From positions 1 through 64,000 of the forward strand of contig NZ_WXEY01000018.1 of the NCBI RefSeq assembly GCF_009877425.1: 64,000 nt of DNA, written 5' to 3'. A program made the position numbers and the translations under genes. The number at the start of each line of letters is the position of its first letter. Position 1 is the stretch's first letter. This DNA is from Heliomicrobium undosum (GTDB lineage Bacteria > Bacillota > Desulfitobacteriia > Heliobacteriales > Heliobacteriaceae). The notes below the pieces were generated by a model. That model worked only from the letters and a program-made list of their open reading frames with translations. It made no database searches and was not told the DNA's origin. Positions 61,676 to 64,000 of the stretch are shown here, piece after piece.

Positions 61676-61936
61676 TTGGCCGAACTGAATCTGCCTTCTC
61701 GTCGGGTTCTCAAAGCGTTCGCGCTGGCTTCTACCATCGGCGCCGAGTTCGCGGCCTCGGTATTCATCGGGTTTACGGCAGGCCGCTACGCGGATAAGGC
61801 TTGGGGGACGGACCCGTGGCTGATGCTCACTGGTGTATTGCTGGGCGTCGCCGGCGGGTTTTTCGGTGTCTATTACCTGGTAACTACCTTTTTCAAGGAA
61901 GATGAAGGTAAACCGGAGAAAAAGCCATCACCCTGA
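61676..61936 (+). CDS. atpZ: AtpZ/AtpI-like membrane protein at the head of the ATP synthase operon
   Basis: Small protein of 86 residues with two helices (IGAEFAASVFIGFTAGRYAD and WLMLTGVLLGVAGGFFGVYYL). AtpZ proteins pair with AtpI and are thought to help magnesium or calcium uptake or rotor assembly. TTG 61676 lies directly after GGGAGGGAG; the long frame starting at 61562 would place a highly charged, unsupported extension before it. Next gene follows after 47 bp. No clear promoter found in 61466-61675. Confidence 0.82.
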   Translation: MAELNLPSRRVLKAFALASTIGAEFAASVFIGFTAGRYADKAWGTDPWLMLTGVLLGVAGGFFGVYYLVTTFFKEDEGKPEKKPSP

Positions 61937-61983
61937 CCCTCTGCGATACGCCCGGCAAGGTGGTAACGAGAGAGGACAAGCTC

Positions 61984-62373
61984 ATGGAATTGCAGCGCCT
62001 TTTGTCCAAGGTATGGCGGTTGGGCCTCCTAGGGGTGGGAGTCGGCCTGGCGCTGATACCCTTTGTCGATAGGCCGGAGTATCCTGCCGGGTTTGCCCTT
62101 GGCTGGTTCTCCGGGATCCTGGCTTCCTGGCTTCTTTCGATGCGGCTCCGCCGCCTGGAGAATCAATCCCCCGAGAAGGCCGTTCGCAGCATCCAACTCA
62201 GCGCCCTGGCGCGATTTAGCCTGGGACTGCTGGCCTTGCTGCTCGCGTTCAAAACCCCCGGGGTGTTTGATCTCCTCACGACCGGCCTCGGCTTGCTGAT
62301 GACGCCTGTCACCTCGACGGTCATCGGTTGGTTGGAGAGCCGGAAACCTTACTACTGGGAAAACAACAAGTGA
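61984..62373 (+). CDS. atpI: ATP synthase subunit I (AtpI)
   Basis: Membrane protein of 129 residues with four helices (LGLLGVGVGLALIPF, GFALGWFSGILASWLLSM, ARFSLGLLALLLAFKTPGVF and a last one). The pattern fits AtpI of PF03899, a chaperone for the c-ring. ATG 61984 follows AGAGG; GTG 61960 is an alternative start. Together with atpZ before it and atpB after, it forms the expected operon head. Confidence 0.85.
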   Translation: MELQRLLSKVWRLGLLGVGVGLALIPFVDRPEYPAGFALGWFSGILASWLLSMRLRRLENQSPEKAVRSIQLSALARFSLGLLALLLAFKTPGVFDLLTTGLGLLMTPVTSTVIGWLESRKPYYWENNK

Positions 62374-62394
62374 AAGGGGTGAATCAGAAAACAC

Positions 62395-63129
62395 ATGGAA
62401 GAACACGTGCGTCCGGAGTGGCACTTTATGGGAATGACCTTTTGGGCCGACACACTTCTCTTCGCCTGGTTGGTCATGGCCATTCTCATCATTTTTGGCT
62501 ACATAGCGGGAAGACGCGCTACCAGCGGCATCCCTGACCGAATCGTCGCCGTCTGGGAGTACGTCATCGACTTTGTCGCCAAGATTGTCGCAGACAACAC
62601 CGACTACAAGAAAATGGCGGGACTGCTGGCCTACCTGGTGACGCTGATCATGTTTATCTTTGTTTCCAACATGATCGGCCTATTCCCGAACTTCACCTTC
62701 GGGCTCGGCCACCTGCACACCGCCGGCAACGCCATGTCGCCCACGGCCGACTTGAACCTGACGCTGGCCCTGGCCACGATGACCATCGTCCTGGCCCAGT
62801 ACTACGGGATCAAGTACAACGGGACCCACTATTTCGGGCACTTTTTCTCGCCGCACTGGCTCTTCTTTCCGATCCATGCGATCGAGCTGCTGACCAAACC
62901 CGTCACCCTGGCCTTCCGTCTTTACGGGAACATCTTCGCTGGCGAAGTGCTGATCAAGGTGCTCCTCACGTTCATCCCCTTCGGACTGGTCTATGTTTTG
63001 GGCGGGTTTATACCCCACGTGATCTGGCTGGCATTCTCCGTCTTCGTCGGCGCCATCCAGTCCTTCGTCTTCACGGTCCTGACGATCGTGTACATCTCGC
63101 AAGCCATCGGCGCAGCCGATAGCCATTAA
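62395..63129 (+). CDS. atpB: ATP synthase F0 subunit a
   Basis: Membrane protein of 244 residues with five or six helices, forming the ion half-channels. The essential Arg is in TLAFRLYGNIFAGE; FVSNMIGLFPNF is also conserved. ATG 62395; AAAGGGG lies 14-20 bases upstream, a little far. Extra residues at the loop THYFGHFFSPHW are as in clostridial forms. Confidence 0.95.
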   Translation: MEEHVRPEWHFMGMTFWADTLLFAWLVMAILIIFGYIAGRRATSGIPDRIVAVWEYVIDFVAKIVADNTDYKKMAGLLAYLVTLIMFIFVSNMIGLFPNFTFGLGHLHTAGNAMSPTADLNLTLALATMTIVLAQYYGIKYNGTHYFGHFFSPHWLFFPIHAIELLTKPVTLAFRLYGNIFAGEVLIKVLLTFIPFGLVYVLGGFIPHVIWLAFSVFVGAIQSFVFTVLTIVYISQAIGAADSH

Positions 63130-63189
63130 AACCAATCAAAAAAATCAGGGACGAGGAGTCCCGCCCAGCCGCAACGGCTGAACATTTGA

Positions 63190-63441
<252 letters not shown>

Positions 63442-63518
63442 GCCCGCCGCAACCCAGTAATCGGTTCCACCAAAAAGAAATACAGCGTAGCGTTTGCTCC
63501 GTTTAAGGAGGTTAAGCG

Positions 63519-64000
63519 GTGCTAGAATCGGTCCTTCACGCGCTCAATCTGAACGAGACCTTTCTGGCCATGCTGATCAGCTTCCTGATCCTTGTCTTCA
63601 TCCTCCAGCAGGTCGCTTTCAAGCCTATCTTGAAAGCCCTTGACGAACGGCGTCAAAAGGTCGAGGAGTCGATCAACCGCGCCGAAAACGATCTGGAAGA
63701 AGCCAACCGGATGCGGGCCGAGAATGCCGCCGAACTGGCCAAGGCCCGCCAGGAAGCCCATGACCTGATCGCACGCGCCACCAAGGTCAGTGAAGAAAAA
63801 GCGCAGGAAATCGTCGCCGCCGCCCAGGCAGAGGCCAACCGCCTCAAAGAAAAGGCTGTCGCCGACATCCAGCGGGAAAAAGAAAAAGCCGTGGAAGAAC
63901 TGCGCAGCCATGTCGTCAGCCTGTCCATTCTGGCTGCGGAAAAGGTGATCCGCAAGAACCTGGATGACCCGACCCAGCGCCAACTGGTTGACGAGGTCAT
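63519..64000 (+). CDS. atpF: ATP synthase F0 subunit b, cut by window end
   Basis: Stator subunit; 160 codons are present. One N-terminal helix (TFLAMLISFLILVFILQQV), then a long charged coiled coil (EESINRAENDLEEANRMRA and on) and the start of the F1-binding end (LAAEKVIRKNLDD). GTG 63519 follows AAGGAGG by eight bases. The frame is open to the window edge, so the end is missing. Confidence 0.95.
   Translation, partial: MLESVLHALNLNETFLAMLISFLILVFILQQVAFKPILKALDERRQKVEESINRAENDLEEANRMRAENAAELAKARQEAHDLIARATKVSEEKAQEIVAAAQAEANRLKEKAVADIQREKEKAVEELRSHVVSLSILAAEKVIRKNLDDPTQRQLVDEV

Overview
The window is about 64 kb of a GC-rich, endospore-forming Clostridia chromosome. The evidence is a Spo0F-type regulator, AbrB, a set of SpoVA germination proteins, the low-GC-Gram-positive RNA polymerase delta subunit (RpoE), strong GGAGG ribosome sites and frequent TTG starts. 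Gene order in the right half follows Bacillus subtilis closely: ywiB-argS; rpoE-pyrG; spo0F-fba-tal-glpX; rpmE; prfA-prmC-ywlC-mntP-ywlE-rpiB-ywlG-glyA-upp; atp. The GC content, gene set and chemosensory style would fit a heliobacterium or a related Peptococcaceae-like lineage, but no photosynthesis gene lies in the window, so the assignment is an inference. High GC at third codon positions creates very long antisense shadow reading frames (up to about 820 codons); these were left out.

Left part (1-14300) is accessory and sensory. It starts with a broken RCC1-repeat remnant at the edge, then a leftward two-component system with an ABC-2 exporter whose promoter carries an 11-bp-phased repeat array. 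Next comes a cyclic-di-GMP region: a membrane diguanylate cyclase with two substrate-binding domains, a histidine kinase with one such domain, and its HD-GYP response-regulator partner. A coiled-coil repeat protein, a Tat-type D-aminoacylase-like lipoprotein and a TIM-barrel protein lie between them.

Middle part (14400-34400): abrB and a ferredoxin; a seven-gene spore operon (DUF1657, DUF1657, DUF421-DUF1657 fusion, SpoVAC, SpoVAD, SpoVAE, YhcN-like lipoprotein), which is the gene content of the mobile spoVA2mob operon in another order; a zinc-ribbon protein, a patatin, an LpxL-like acyltransferase, an unusual two-gene NiFe hydrogenase, a DHH phosphoesterase, galE, a YeiH/LysR pair, a PAS kinase with a single-domain regulator, a soluble receptor with its signalling part at the N terminus, and a frameshifted speD.

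Right part (34400-64000) is core: a Crp/Fnr regulator, ywiB-argS, rpoE, pyrG, a FemAB-like ligase, alanine racemase, SppA, spo0F, central carbon genes (fba, tal, glpX), a LysM-M23 peptidase, rpmE, the prfA to upp run, comEB, a MazG-like protein, wecB and the start of the ATP synthase operon, cut by the window end inside atpF. A 186-bp near-perfect palindrome sits between upp and comEB.

The observations most worth following are the palindrome at 59036-59221, the phased operator at 4064-4103, the hydrogenase lacking a normal proximal-cluster CxxC, the spoVA2mob-like set, the apparent AUA start of a response regulator, the speD frameshift, and a recurring pattern of low-complexity insertions inside conserved proteins. 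No tRNA, rRNA, CRISPR array, transposase or phage gene was seen.
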